Source: Seminavis robusta (lineage: Eukaryota; Bacillariophyta; Bacillariophyceae; Naviculales; Naviculaceae). Taken from it: 64,000 bases of DNA. Where the stretch lies: positions 19,619 through 83,618 of the forward strand of contig CAICTM010000257.1 of the NCBI GenBank assembly GCA_903772945.1, given 5' to 3'. Below are positions 34,503-45,392 of the stretch, in pieces; within the stretch, counting starts at the first letter, position 1; every line of letters starts with the position of its first letter. The translations under genes were made by a program, and so were the position numbers. The notes beneath the pieces are model-generated. The model was not told the DNA's origin. It saw only the letters and a program-made list of their open reading frames with translations, and ran no database searches.

Positions 34503-35771
34503 TTAGGCAGCAAATGCGGCGGAAATGTTCTGTGATTCGTCGCCGTTGTTAGCAGGCGGAGCGGGGAACTTGAACCAATCATCTCCCAGAGGTGCCAAGC
34601 TGTGTCTCTTTTGCTGCGGTCCCGCATGCTGCAATACATTTTCGAGCGCTCCAAAGATGGCGTTTGCATCAAAGTTCGCCAAAGAAGCCGCCAAGTCGGA
34701 AGAATTGGTGGTAGCGTTGGCGTAGTTGCTGTTGTTTCCTCCAGTGAGAGGAGGCATGGCGGGCATGTTTTGTAGAGGGGTAGGCTCGAATGGGTTGATA
34801 TTGAATGGGTTTGCTGTGGCATCCGTGTTGCCATTGTTATTGGCATTGGCACTGTTATTGGCATTCAATGTCTGAGAGAGAATGTCAGGAAGAGAGTTGA
34901 GCAAGTTGGACAGGTTGCTCTGATCAGCAGTGGCATTTCCAAGTCCATTTCCAAGTCCATTTCCAAGTCCATTTCCATTTCCACTGACAGTCTGCATTCC
35001 CAAGGAGAACGAATGCCCATTGCTTGCAGTTGCTCCAGGATGAGTGGTAGTGGCCCCTGTCATGCTTCCCCTAGTGACCAGAGCAGATAGATCCAAGCTG
35101 TTCCTCTGCATGATTGAAGGAGCTTGAGCCTTGGGGGACCAAAGAGGCATTTCCAGATCAAACAAGTTGGAGGGAATGCCTGAAGCTTGGAGACTTGGAG
35201 GAGCTTGATTGACAGCAGCTGCAGAGGCAGCAGCATCTGATGCCATGGAAGCAAAGCCTGCAGCAGCATGAGCATGAGCAGCATGAGAAGGAGGAGGCAT
35301 GGTCCTCATTCTCTTGGCTTGAGGGACAGCATTAGCATTAGCAGTAGCATTGAGAGTAGCAGAAGGACTGCCTCTCTTCTTATCTTCTTGTTCTTGACGA
35401 CGCTTGTTTCTCTTGGCCACGTTGGAGGAACGGTACGTCTCTGCCAAATTATCTCGGAACGTTTGCGAGCATTTCTCGCGGCACAAGAGAGGCTCGGCAT
35501 AAACCCACTGGCCGGTCTTGAGGTCCCGCTTGACAAAGCGTCCATTCTTGCGGACGTACTCAACAACATCACTGATGATGTTGGACTTGTCGCTCTTGGT
35601 CTGAGCCTGCTTGTACTCACCCAACATGGACGCCACCAAGGTGCGCAGCCATTGATTGCCCGTGTGGAAATAGAATTTCTTACCCTTGCCAATCACAACA
35701 TCGTGTTCGCCTGGTACAAAACCAGCGGGAAGTTCAGGAAGGTTGGTGGAATCAGAGACTGAGGGGCTCAT
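34503..35771 (-). CDS. DUF6824-type protein, single exon
   Basis: 422 aa from ATG 35771. The conserved domain (about 17-115) reads HDVVIGKGKKFYFHTGNQ, RTLVASMLGEYKQAQTKSDK, RFVKRDLKTGQWVYAEPL, then REKCSQTFRDNLAETYR. This is the layout of DUF6824: a (C/I)G(R/K)G turn, H-x-GN, a helix with K-x-x-K/S, a GGRF(V/L)K strand, a W-x-(D/E) block and a C-terminal helix. The family is abundant in diatoms and has no established function. Directly after the domain comes a basic RNKRRQEQEDKKR stretch (likely nuclear signal). The remaining ~280 residues are Ala/Asn/Ser-rich low complexity, with (GNGLGNGLGNGLGN) repeats and Asn-rich segments, typical of transcription-related activation regions. Unlike the four DUF6824-type genes at 50.8-63.6 kb, this domain is uninterrupted by introns and ends in a different type of helix. 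Confidence 0.85.
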   Translation of the reverse strand: MSPSVSDSTNLPELPAGFVPGEHDVVIGKGKKFYFHTGNQWLRTLVASMLGEYKQAQTKSDKSNIISDVVEYVRKNGRFVKRDLKTGQWVYAEPLLCREKCSQTFRDNLAETYRSSNVAKRNKRRQEQEDKKRGSPSATLNATANANAVPQAKRMRTMPPPSHAAHAHAAAGFASMASDAAASAAAVNQAPPSLQASGIPSNLFDLEMPLWSPKAQAPSIMQRNSLDLSALVTRGSMTGATTTHPGATASNGHSFSLGMQTVSGNGNGLGNGLGNGLGNATADQSNLSNLLNSLPDILSQTLNANNSANANNNGNTDATANPFNINPFEPTPLQNMPAMPPLTGGNNSNYANATTNSSDLAASLANFDANAIFGALENVLQHAGPQQKRHSLAPLGDDWFKFPAPPANNGDESQNISAAFAA

Positions 35772-38700
35772 GGTCGATAATAAAGTAATAAAGTAATAAA
35801 ATAAAAGTAATAAAATAGACTTGTTGGCTGTGACTGTGAAGGGTACCTGGTAGTGTGTCTTACTGGAGAGAAGGAAAAGAAAAGGTTGGTAGCTGGCTAG
35901 TAATACTAGCTAGTAATAGCTAAGGAAGGTGCTGCTTGTAGCTTTTAGCTTTTAGCTTTTAGGATTCGCTGAAGCAAATATTGTGAGAGGACTTGAGAAT
36001 CTGCCTGGAATGTAATCTACCTGGCTCCTTCCTACAGTGACCCTCGCCTTCCTGCCAAGTAAGTCTGCTGCTGGTTGATCCTCTTTACAACGTCGTTGTT
36101 GCTGCTGCCGGTGATCAAACCGGTGATCGCCTACCCGGCTTTCAATACCACTTTCTACACAGCTACGCAATCACCAGTACTCAACGCACGCAAAAGTCGC
36201 CGTTCTTTCGACCCAGACCAAACTCGGAGATACAATATGTTTCCAACCACTGAAACTTTTTTCCGCTTCCTCCGTCAACAGCTTGACACCTTGAAGCCTC
36301 TTTCCAAGTGAGCCAGCCGGTCCTACCAGAACCTGTACAATCACACACATTCGTGAGAACAGAAAAAGACGTTCTTTCAGTGTTCCGAGACGAAACATGC
36401 CATTCTTCAAACTATCAATAGCTACCCACACATGTCCAATCTACACAAAATCATATTGGACAAGCAAGTTCAAACGAACGCCATCAGTCGCCACCTCACA
36501 TTCCAATCGATTGAAAACACTGAGAACTCCAAAGAAGTTCATACCAGTCTCTAAAGCACTTTCTGACAAAGAACGATCAGTGTCATCCAAGGCCCTTCAA
36601 ATTGGATATCCTGATTTAGTGAATTCCTTTCAGAATCCTTTCAGAGTTCGCAACTTACAGGAGGTTCTTTTAATTCGACATGTCCTAAGAAAGCTTTTCT
36701 CTGACGTCAACCAATAGCCACGAACATTTCTTAAAGCTATCTTTCAAATCGTTCCTACATACTGGTTTCTTAAATCATTTTATTAGCGTGAGATCACATA
36801 GAGATTCTAGGAGTTAAAGTCAAATCTTGGTTTCCAATCACTGACTATTGCCCCACTTACAGAGCTCACAGCAAAGTGGTACATTCTGGACAGTTTTTCT
36901 GGACTCTTCTGGTGTTCTGGTGTGCTAATCGTCGTTCTCCTCTCTCATCCTGGTGGTCCAGCTAATGCCACCTGGTGCCAGCTGATGTGGTCACTCACAC
37001 CAGCACCGGTACTGCGACCGGTAGAAGTTGTCACGCAGTGGAATCTTCAACCTCACAAGAAGCCACACAAACATCACGCAGATGGCTTGGGACACTATTG
37101 CCACATTGCCACCATCAGATTCTGTTCTACGGCATCGATTGATTGAGCTATTGATTGCTACGGTATGCTGGGCGCTCCTTTGGTAGACTAACTACCGGTA
37201 CTCTAGCCAAACTGCCAGTAGTTAGCACACTCGAAGGGCCTGCATTCTTGCATCAGGTACTGAGTATTAATTAAGGAGTTCAATTTGACAATTCTCACCG
37301 GTGAGGGAACCGCAAAGCAAAGGTGATTTATTTGAAGAATGAGAGACTGTTTGAGCATAGTGGAAGCTGCTAGAAGGAAAGGAAAATGACATGCGCAGCC
37401 ATTGGCAACACCAAGCTGGCTGCGGTACCTGGTACCGGTACCGTAAGGGAGGCTGGAGGTGGGATTCTTCAAAGGAATAGGCACTGCAAGAGAGAATTAT
37501 ACCAAAGGAGAAGACAAAGACTTGGTAGTACCTCATCGCTCCTGCAAGATTACTACTGCAGCCAGAGATTGCTTGCCAGTTGGCAACCATCCCAACCATC
37601 TTCCCTCTCAACTCTCAATTCTGCATCCACTGCCTTGCTTGCCTGTGAACATAGAGCGCTATTCATATTCTACTATAACGACGCAATCACTGGTATAAAC
37701 GAAGCAGGAAGGGCTGTTCGAGATTGCCCACAGGAATTAGAAACGAAACAAGAGAATCTTACTAGGGCCGTTCGCTGACCAGCCAGTAACCAATGCCTTC
37801 GGCTATTTGAATGGCTCAGGGCGCAGGGAGCCAATCTAAAAGCTGCATTCGGAGCTCTGTGAGGCCGTTGGGGCGTTGATTCAAAGCAAGCAATTCAGCA
37901 CAGCCTTCCCCGGTCGGTCCAGCTAGCATCAGCTGCCGGCGTGAGGCAAGCAAACATTGCAAACATAGCAGCAGACGGATCGAAAAGCCTATGGAAAGTC
38001 CGACGAACTTTTGTTGCAGCAGTAGGCGAAAAAAGAATAATCCAAGCGACAACTATTGCCTGTCGCCCAATGAATCGCGTCTCATCTTTGATCAATGTGG
38101 TGCACTTTAGTGTAGTGGCTCAAAAAAGAAGCACTGTAAAATATTGTCTTTCGTTTCTCCACTCGGACTGTCTAGAAAAGAAGGAAACGAATCCCTATTT
38201 AATCCGTCCGGAGGGTAACGAATGCTAAGCCCAAGATTCTGTAAATTTTGTGTTCTTTCAACTTACAATGACCCTTTAGAACTTGTGGACGATCGTGGTG
38301 CGGGTATGAACATTCTTATCGAAACCTATCTACTGGTACTTTCAAAGCAGATTCTGGCTATTGGTGCATGACATTGTGCATGTTGTACCGTCGGTCAACC
38401 AAAAACTCAACGACCCGAATAGCCCAATGAAGCGGCAAGAAAGGAACCCGAATGGAAATATGCGTCCGAGTCGGGTTCGCAGCACGCAGGTAGTTGTCAC
38501 CTCTTTTATAAGTCAATCCATGAAAGGAGGCTGCAGTCAACTCAGATCGGATTGATTCGGAGGTGCTGAGAATCCTATGTCAGCAGTACCGGTACTACTA
38601 GCTAGCACTACTTTGACATTACCTTACGTTCTGGTCTCCGATTCGGCTTCGGGCGTTTCTGCTCTCTTGCTAGCTTGACTTGCCCATGTTTTGTGCCTTC

Positions 38701-41435
38701 ACGGTACCGGTATTGGGCGAGCGACAACCAAGCGACAAAACAACCAGCCAAGCTACGCTAGTCTATGTTCAAACGAGGACGTGGCCGGTTCCAGCTGCTA
38801 GCCATCAGAGGGACTTGATCAAATGGCCTAGCTATTGGGTCAACCAAAGCGAGGCGTTGTACATGGTGGCTGCCTTTTGGCCTGGGTTTCAGACACGAGA
38901 TCAACAGAAAACTCAGTCCAGAGCTTCGTCGTGCAAGCTAGACAATCACATAGCTGGTGGTACATTTGTTCTCCCTCAAAACGTTGAAGTCTTGCTCCAA
39001 CAAAGATACCACTGGATTCGAGTAGGATAGGTTCGATAGGACACCACACAGAAAAACTGGCTCCTTTGAACGTTTGCTTGCTAATACTGGAGCATTGGCC
39101 CTGGTGCCTTCTGACGTTGCCTACCTCGCCAATGCCGTGCCTGCCTATCTGCTCCCTCTCTTTGCATTCCTGTGTGGCTGACCTGGGGGGTCTGGTGCAC
39201 GCTGCGGTCCGCCGTGGTACCTGTAGCTGTCCTGTGTCTTATATAGGTGTGGGCCGCCTTTAGCTATGCTGGCCAGCAACCTTTCTCTCTAGGCTACATG
39301 TACTGCAGTAGTATCAGTAAATCTGGGTAAGACAAACTCACAAGCCAGAGCGACTTGGCCAATTCTTCTCTGTCCCCAGCTTACTTGGGGCTGGAAGAAG
39401 TTTGGCTCTTGCTGGTTATTGCGAAGTGCGTTTTTCTTGCTGCTTAATCGCTTTGGTGAAAGGCAGGTTCACCTGGTTCACTCAGGGAGATCGGAGGGTT
39501 GAAAGATACTCCAGATATTCTTGAATGCCTAGCTAGCTAGCCAGTTCCTTGCCGCACAACTACTCCTAATAACTACTCCGCTGTGGTGAACTGGCTGTAC
39601 CGCTACACAGGACGGGCCTTCCCCAATACGGTCCTAGCTGGTCTGTCAAGGAAGAGATCCACTTCCGAGCACCTGAAATCAAACCAATATCGTACTGCCT
39701 CACATATCTGAATAAGGGCGGGCAAAACCCATTCGCAGCCATGCACACAGAGCAAGCAATTGTATATCACAGACTTTGCTATCAGCGCTGAAACTGAATC
39801 GAATGTTGATATATATCATCTGCCGAGTTCATTTGTTTTGTTTTGTTTTGAAAGCCTGGAAAGGGAACCACTCTTGTGGTAGCGCTTCCTTCTCCTGGTG
39901 GATCTTCATGGCAAAGGGTGAAATCCAGTTTGCCGGAACAAAAAAAAAATATAACTCTCAGAGTATCAAAAGTCTTGAAGACTGAGTGAAGTCCAAAGTC
40001 CAACGCACCCCCACCGAACCGACAGCTCAAGTCACGCTCGCAGGGTCCAGTCCTTGTGCATTAGTACCGTAGGTGGGACCAGCCTTAATGACACAGAACA
40101 TATGCATGCTTCTGATGACTCGACTCGCCCAGTAGCTGTTGCCTGAAGCAAAGCGCTGTTCCGGTGTTGCCCATCCGCATGAGATTCGGGCAAGTATACA
40201 AGACGAAGGGTCCGGCTCTTCTTGATTCGAATCCGCCACAAACAGCTCGCCGATGCAGGATACCGGTAGGACCTTGCTGAAGAGGACCTGCGCCTAATCG
40301 GGTATTGCCACTATCCGAAGCGACTTTTAACTCGCGGCTGTCCTTTCCGTGTCAATTTCGAGCAGCAAATAGTTTCGAGAGTTGGGGGTCGGCCACAGGG
40401 ACAAAAGAAACGTAGACACATACAACCCCGGAGCCAGCCGCCACTGCTTCAACCTGCTTGCTTCTGGATACAGTCAACTGCAACCATCCAGATCTCAAGA
40501 AGATCAGTTGCGGTTGCCACGTATCGTAGTTTTGCGCCAGGCTTCAAGCCTAATATGCAAACTGGTACCGGTACAGCAGCCCACAGCTCACTGCAGCACA
40601 GCCCGAGCTTGCGTTTTTCTCAAAGGCACTACAGCGTAGGTTGCCACTCCATGCGAGTGTCCAAACACCGACTTCAACGGCAAGCACGCAATCAAGCAAA
40701 AACGTTAGGGATCGACTCGAGTTGAAGACCCAAGAGTGGTCAACATTCAGAGGCAGACCAGTACTAGTCTGGCTGCAATGCAATCGAAGCTCGACGATTG
40801 CGTCTCGGGTGACCTTCAAGTTGCCCTCGACACCAGTACATTTATTTCACAACGACTGTCACTCGACACACTGGGTGGATGGGGTGAGGCTACCTGTACC
40901 GGTACCGTACGGGTGGGACCCTGGAGGCGGTTCGGTTGGTAAACTGCTGCAAGGCTCGCTTGGGGCTTTTGGGGCTCCCTGCATTCAAACTGCAGCGTCC
41001 ACCGGCGAGCATGCTTCCATTCTGAGGAGCAACCTGCTGATTGATTCGATTCGATTCGATTCAATCTCATGGCCACTGAAGTCTGAAGGCTGTGACTTGC
41101 ACTTGGGAACGGCAGCACTACAGCAGAAACAAGAACAAATGAATCTCATGGAGCAAGTTACTCTAAAGGCTGTCCCCTGCCGGTACAGGTAGCACAAACA
41201 TCCAGCGTGTTGTTGTCTCATCATCGATCGTAAGATCGAATATATTCGAAACAATTGAGATTCGAGTGAGTCGAGTCAGTCGAGTCATTTTCATTCAATG
41301 TTGCGTTGTTTTCCTGTGCTCGTCAACGAAACAACTCTGGCGCTGCTAAGCAAAAAAAGCCTCCTCTAGCTAGCTAGTGCTGTAGCTCTATCTAGTGCTA
41401 GCTATTACTAGTACCGGTAGAGTAATAGCAATAGC
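35772..41435. other. 5.7 kb region without convincing genes
   Basis: Many ORFs of 60-183 codons exist on both strands but none has recognisable domains, good starts or intron-linked partners. The 40641-41192 plus ORF (183 codons) is crossed by palindromic and (GATTC)n repeat sequence, which argues against coding. ACCGGT/GGTACC palindromes recur (e.g. 37424-37443, 40564-40572, 40896-40912). The region could contain decayed mobile elements, but no reverse transcriptase, integrase or terminal repeat was recognised. Confidence 0.45.
41043..41062. repeat. (GATTC)4 pentanucleotide repeat
   Basis: Four perfect GATTC units. Shorter GATTCGATTC copies recur elsewhere (e.g. 22113, 33368, 34221). Confidence 0.85.
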
Positions 41436-41807
41436 ATGTTCGGCCTTGGGCGTTACTTGTATGGACTTTGCGACCGCATTGTGACCCGAGTACGAGAACT
41501 ACTCGTGGTTCCCACAGGTCTTCCGAGGGATCGTGGTGCCGGTACTGATTCTACGGGAAATCCACGTAGCGCAAGTGCGCCGCCAATGACAGCCGAACAA
41601 CGGCAACACGAAGAACAACGCAAACGAGTCAATGCTGATCGCTTCTATTCCAACGGGCATCTCATTGAAACCGTACAAGATGAAAGCCAGAGCAACTTTG
41701 ACGAAGAGGCACAACAAGCTGACAACCACAAGACCATGCACGAGAAACCCCATCCCTATCAAGACAAGGATCGAATGACCACTCTCATGGAACCCATCGA
41801 AGAATGA
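41436..41807 (+). CDS. Small acidic hypothetical protein
   Basis: Single ORF of 123 codons from ATG 41436. The N-terminus is hydrophobic/basic (FGLGRYLYGLCDRIVTRVRE, possibly an amphipathic helix). The rest is hydrophilic and charged (EQRQHEEQRKRVNADRFY, then an Asp/Glu-rich end MEPIEE). No domain is recognised. It reads as coding because the amino-acid composition is typical of soluble charged proteins and no repeat sequence breaks the ORF. It has no support beyond that and could be spurious. Confidence 0.42.
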   Translation: MFGLGRYLYGLCDRIVTRVRELLVVPTGLPRDRGAGTDSTGNPRSASAPPMTAEQRQHEEQRKRVNADRFYSNGHLIETVQDESQSNFDEEAQQADNHKTMHEKPHPYQDKDRMTTLMEPIEE

Positions 41808-42402
41808 TGGAAGCAAGAGTATCAGGTGCAAAGCTAGTTAGTACCGGTAGCTGGCGAGCTAGCTTCCAGCGTCCAGCTGGCTGGCAAAGCAATGCAATCT
41901 GGACCAGCCTCCAAGCCGCACTGTACCGGAATTTGTCTAAGGATTCTCAGAATGCACGGGCTAGTATTGATCATTGATGCTGCGCATACAAAAACACCAA
42001 TACCGGCCCAATAGGCATCTTGACCTGCAAACACTCAGATCTGACTGGCCTACGGGTATGCAAGATCACATTTCCTTGCTTCACACATCCCCTCAGGCCA
42101 ACTCCTTGCTTGGGCTGTCATACGAACTGGTAGTAGTAGTCCGGCTACCACATCAATCTGGACGACCTGTGACTTGAGTACGGTAGGATAGTTTCTCTCG
42201 ATGGTGCATTTCAAAAGTATTACAGCGGTATTTGCTTTCTTAATATTTTTATTTACTGTAGGCGTAGTGGTCGGTGCGTAGTTACATGTATGTACAGTGC
42301 TGGTTTGCACAAATAAATGTATGGGCATGGTCGTCAACGTTTACCTCTAGTAGCAACCGATACCGGTAGCCACTGCAGCAGTCTTCATTCATACCAAAGC
42401 TC
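41808..42402. other. Intergenic spacer before the zinc-module protein gene
   Basis: 595 bp between converging 3' ends with no convincing gene. Contains ACCGGT and TACATGTATGTACA palindromes. Confidence 0.5.
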
Positions 42403-45392
42403 TCAAGACGACGGAGCGATCGGCGTCGCAAGCTCGCTGCGATGACCCAGTCGTTGCCACAGGAGCTCCACGAAGCCCTTGTCGTCCTCGTCGATAATCT
42501 TCATCTTGATCATCTCCTCTCCATCCGTTGAAGAAGATGACTTGTTCGACGCACGTCGCTGCTGGTCACGGTCTTCCTTCATCCGCACGACTTCTTCCTT
42601 GACCGCAGAAGGACACAAGTTGCAGCGCCGAACGTGATCATACAAATCTTGAATCTGCGCTGGAAGTTGCTTCTTCTTGGCAGGGAAGACGCGAGACAAA
42701 CCCAGACGTCCCGCTTGACAGCAATACCGGCATCCCAGACCGGGGACACCGGGACGCAACGACTTGCGATTGCCAATGCATTCCGTAGGCAGCAAACGAA
42801 TCAGCTGATACTGAGTGAGCAGAGTGTACAAAAACTCACTCTCAATCACATTCTGTTCCAAATCTTCTGGATTCACCAACAGTCTTGGAGGACTGTCCAA
42901 CGCGGTATTGTTCGTTTCGCCTTCCCCAAAACTGGCCGTCCCGAACGGTGGTTTGTTTCGTGCCGCTGCTTGCGTTTGTTCGTTGAGGACTATCCCGCAG
43001 TCAGAGTCCACCATGCCAAGCTTCACGGCCGAGTAGATCCAATATCTCATGGAATCAGACGCTCCTTGCGTGTTGTTCCTTTTCAACGCCAGGAAACGTT
43101 CCTTCTTCTCGGTCGGGATCGCCGGGCAATTCCCGAAATGGTCTCTGCAAGACAAACAGACGAAGAACAATAATAAGCGTGTGAGCGGAATTCTACCATC
43201 ATTTGGCAACGTGACGCGTTGGGCGTGAAAACACACAATCTCCTTGCTTACCTCAGCATCATTGTGAAGGACTGATAAAGCTGTCGGATCGAAGAAGGAA
43301 AGGCAGAAGACCGGATAGCACGAGTGCTTGGCTTCCAATGGGCGCAGTGCCGGCATCGGATCCCCACCTGCTGGAAATAAACCTTCTTGCTGGCAACACG
43401 AATCTTGACGTCTTGGTGGCTTGCGCGAAAGACCTGCAAAAGCTCTTTGCGTACAAAACACTGGAACTCAGACAACCAATTTTGATCTTCTTCCATGGCC
43501 AAAGGCACATGGACACGTTGATCGTAGTGACGAGTCTCCCCTTCTTCAATCGGTGGAAGCAGGTATTGCATTTGCGACTCGGGAGGAGGAGGGGGAACCG
43601 GAGGAGCAATCGGTCCGAGCATGGGAGTGGCACGGGCAATGGTAGATGATAAGGAAGACGTCCTTCGGAATGCGGGAGTCTGTCCAGCCGATTGTCTTCC
43701 GGCAGATGCGGACGACCCAGTTCGTTCCAAGGATGTCTCTGGAAGGGGAAGACCTCGACCAACGGACCTGAATCGACCAGAAGCGGATGTACCGTCAAGA
43801 GAGTTGGGGAAGCCCAGCTGCTGTTGGGACTGCTGCTGCTGCTGCTGAGACATGAGACCAAACTGTTGCTGCTGTTGCTGAAGCAACTGTTGCTGTGGAA
43901 ACTGTTGCTGAAACATCATGTTATTGCCCAGGGACGTGTCTGCTGACAAGGAGGTTCCAAACGAATTTCCCGCATTGGAAATTCCACTCAAGAGGGAAGT
44001 CGAGGAGGAAGGCACGTCGGCAGGAGAAAGCTGATGCGACTGTGAAAATCCCAAGTTCCCACCGGGCCCACCCGCTCCACCGCCTCCAGGAAGTGCGCTG
44101 TTGCGGCGTAGCAACTGCAACTGCCGCCTCATGACAGCTTCTTCGTTGATCTGCTGATCTAGCTGTCGAAGACGTTCTTGTTGGTCAAGCTGAAGCATTC
44201 TTTCCTGCTGTTGCCGGAGGAGATGCAGCTGCGTCAGGTTGCCACCATCCATCCCAGTAGCTGCGTTCCCTGTTCCGCCCGCGCTGCCACCACCACCACT
44301 GGCAAAGGCTCCCGCTGCAGAGGACCCGAGACTGTTCGCGGAGAGGTTCATATTAGCAGAATTGTTTACGTTGATGCCGTTCATCCCTGATGCTGCAGTT
44401 TGGTTGGAACGTAGGAGCAACTCGGAAGCCCAGAGCTGATTTTGCTGTGGGTTGGAAGCTGTCAAATTCATGTTTGACTGATCGTCCAAGCTACTGAAGA
44501 GAGGGTTTCCGTTGCCATTGTTGAATCCCGTTACCCCGTTGAAGTTCCCACCCGACCCATTGAAGGAAGGTATTGGTGCTGGCTGCTGCTGATTTTGTTG
44601 TTGGTGCAGAGTAGCAAGATTTCTTCTGAGTGCCGCGTTTGCATCAGCAAAGTCTTGTACCGCCCCCACATTGAAGTTTCCTGGACTTGTAGGAGCACGT
44701 GGAAGAGGCTGTGCCTGAGCAGGCACCGGGGAGAAGCCAAGGGGTTGATTGGATTGCTGCTGGTGAGGAAATGTCCTGTTTGGCTGGAACATGTTGTTGG
44801 AGGTGGGTCTTGGTGTATCAGCAACATTGCCGCTGAGGGCTCCGGATATGGCGGTGTTCATATCACGAAATCTCTTGTTAGGCTGAAACTGAAGTTGTTC
44901 CTGCTGCTGTTGCAACATGGCCATGGTTGGATCCATCATGGTGTTTCCTTGCATGAAAGAAGTGTTGTTGTTGTCTCCTGGTTCTGACCGTTTCTTGCTG
45001 TTGCCCCCCTTGCTAATACCAGCAGGATCATTTGGCATGGCGAGTGATTTCTTGGCGTTGGCATTCCCAGCGTCATTGGCATTCCAGTTGAATGCCCCCG
45101 GTCCTGAAATCCCTGCCGAGTTTCCCCCGCCTGCAATGGCATTGGCGTTGTTCCCGATGGCATTCATGGTTGTGAGTCTTTCTTGTACAAAGTCCGCATT
45201 GATCATGTTTGCGGAAAATGCAGTTGGGTTGACTAAGTTTGCGGGCATTTCATTGGTCTTTGCTTCTTCAAAGGAGTTGCCTCCCGCGTGCGCATGCGCC
45301 TGAGCATGAGCTCTCGCGGCCTGTTGGAAGGCTTGAGCGTGCGGTGAAAGATGGTTTGCGCTGGGGTCTCTTCCGTCCATTGTGAACTGCAT
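42403..45392 (-). CDS. Gln/Asn-rich protein with two CxxC...HxxxC modules
   Basis: Model: complement of exons 43252-45392 and 42403-43144 (2883 nt, 960 aa, phase-consistent). Translation starts MQFTMDGRD; the nearby MDG (45380) is an alternative. Residues ~1-610 are Gln/Asn/Gly/Ala-rich with poly-Gln runs, as in disordered nuclear proteins. The conserved region begins at HVPLAMEEDQNWLSEFQCFVRKEL. It contains GIRCRHCAHW, FPSSIRQLYQS, then across the intron RDHFGNCPAIP and TQGASDSMRYWIYSAVKLGM. A second related block near the C-terminus reads GLGCRYCCQAG, RVFPAKKKQLP, LYDHVRRCNLCP. Each block has C-x2-C, an F-P plus L-Y step and H-x3-C, as expected for a C2HC zinc-binding unit. I recall this architecture from many diatom proteins without assigned function. 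A DNA- or chromatin-associated role is inference. Confidence 0.85.

Noticed and set aside
36075-36311. ORF with a hydrophobic, signal-peptide-like start
   Set aside because: It opens with TTG rather than ATG, has no domain, and lies in a repeat-rich gene-poor stretch.
36397-36717. 106-codon ORF starting MPFFKLSIATH
   Set aside because: It begins with ATG but has no recognisable domain or partner exon. It could be part of a decayed element, but no evidence supports calling it.
40641-41192. 183-codon plus-strand ORF
   Set aside because: It runs through a GGTACCGTAC-type palindrome cluster and the (GATTC)4 repeat and has no recognisable domain. Judged a chance open frame.
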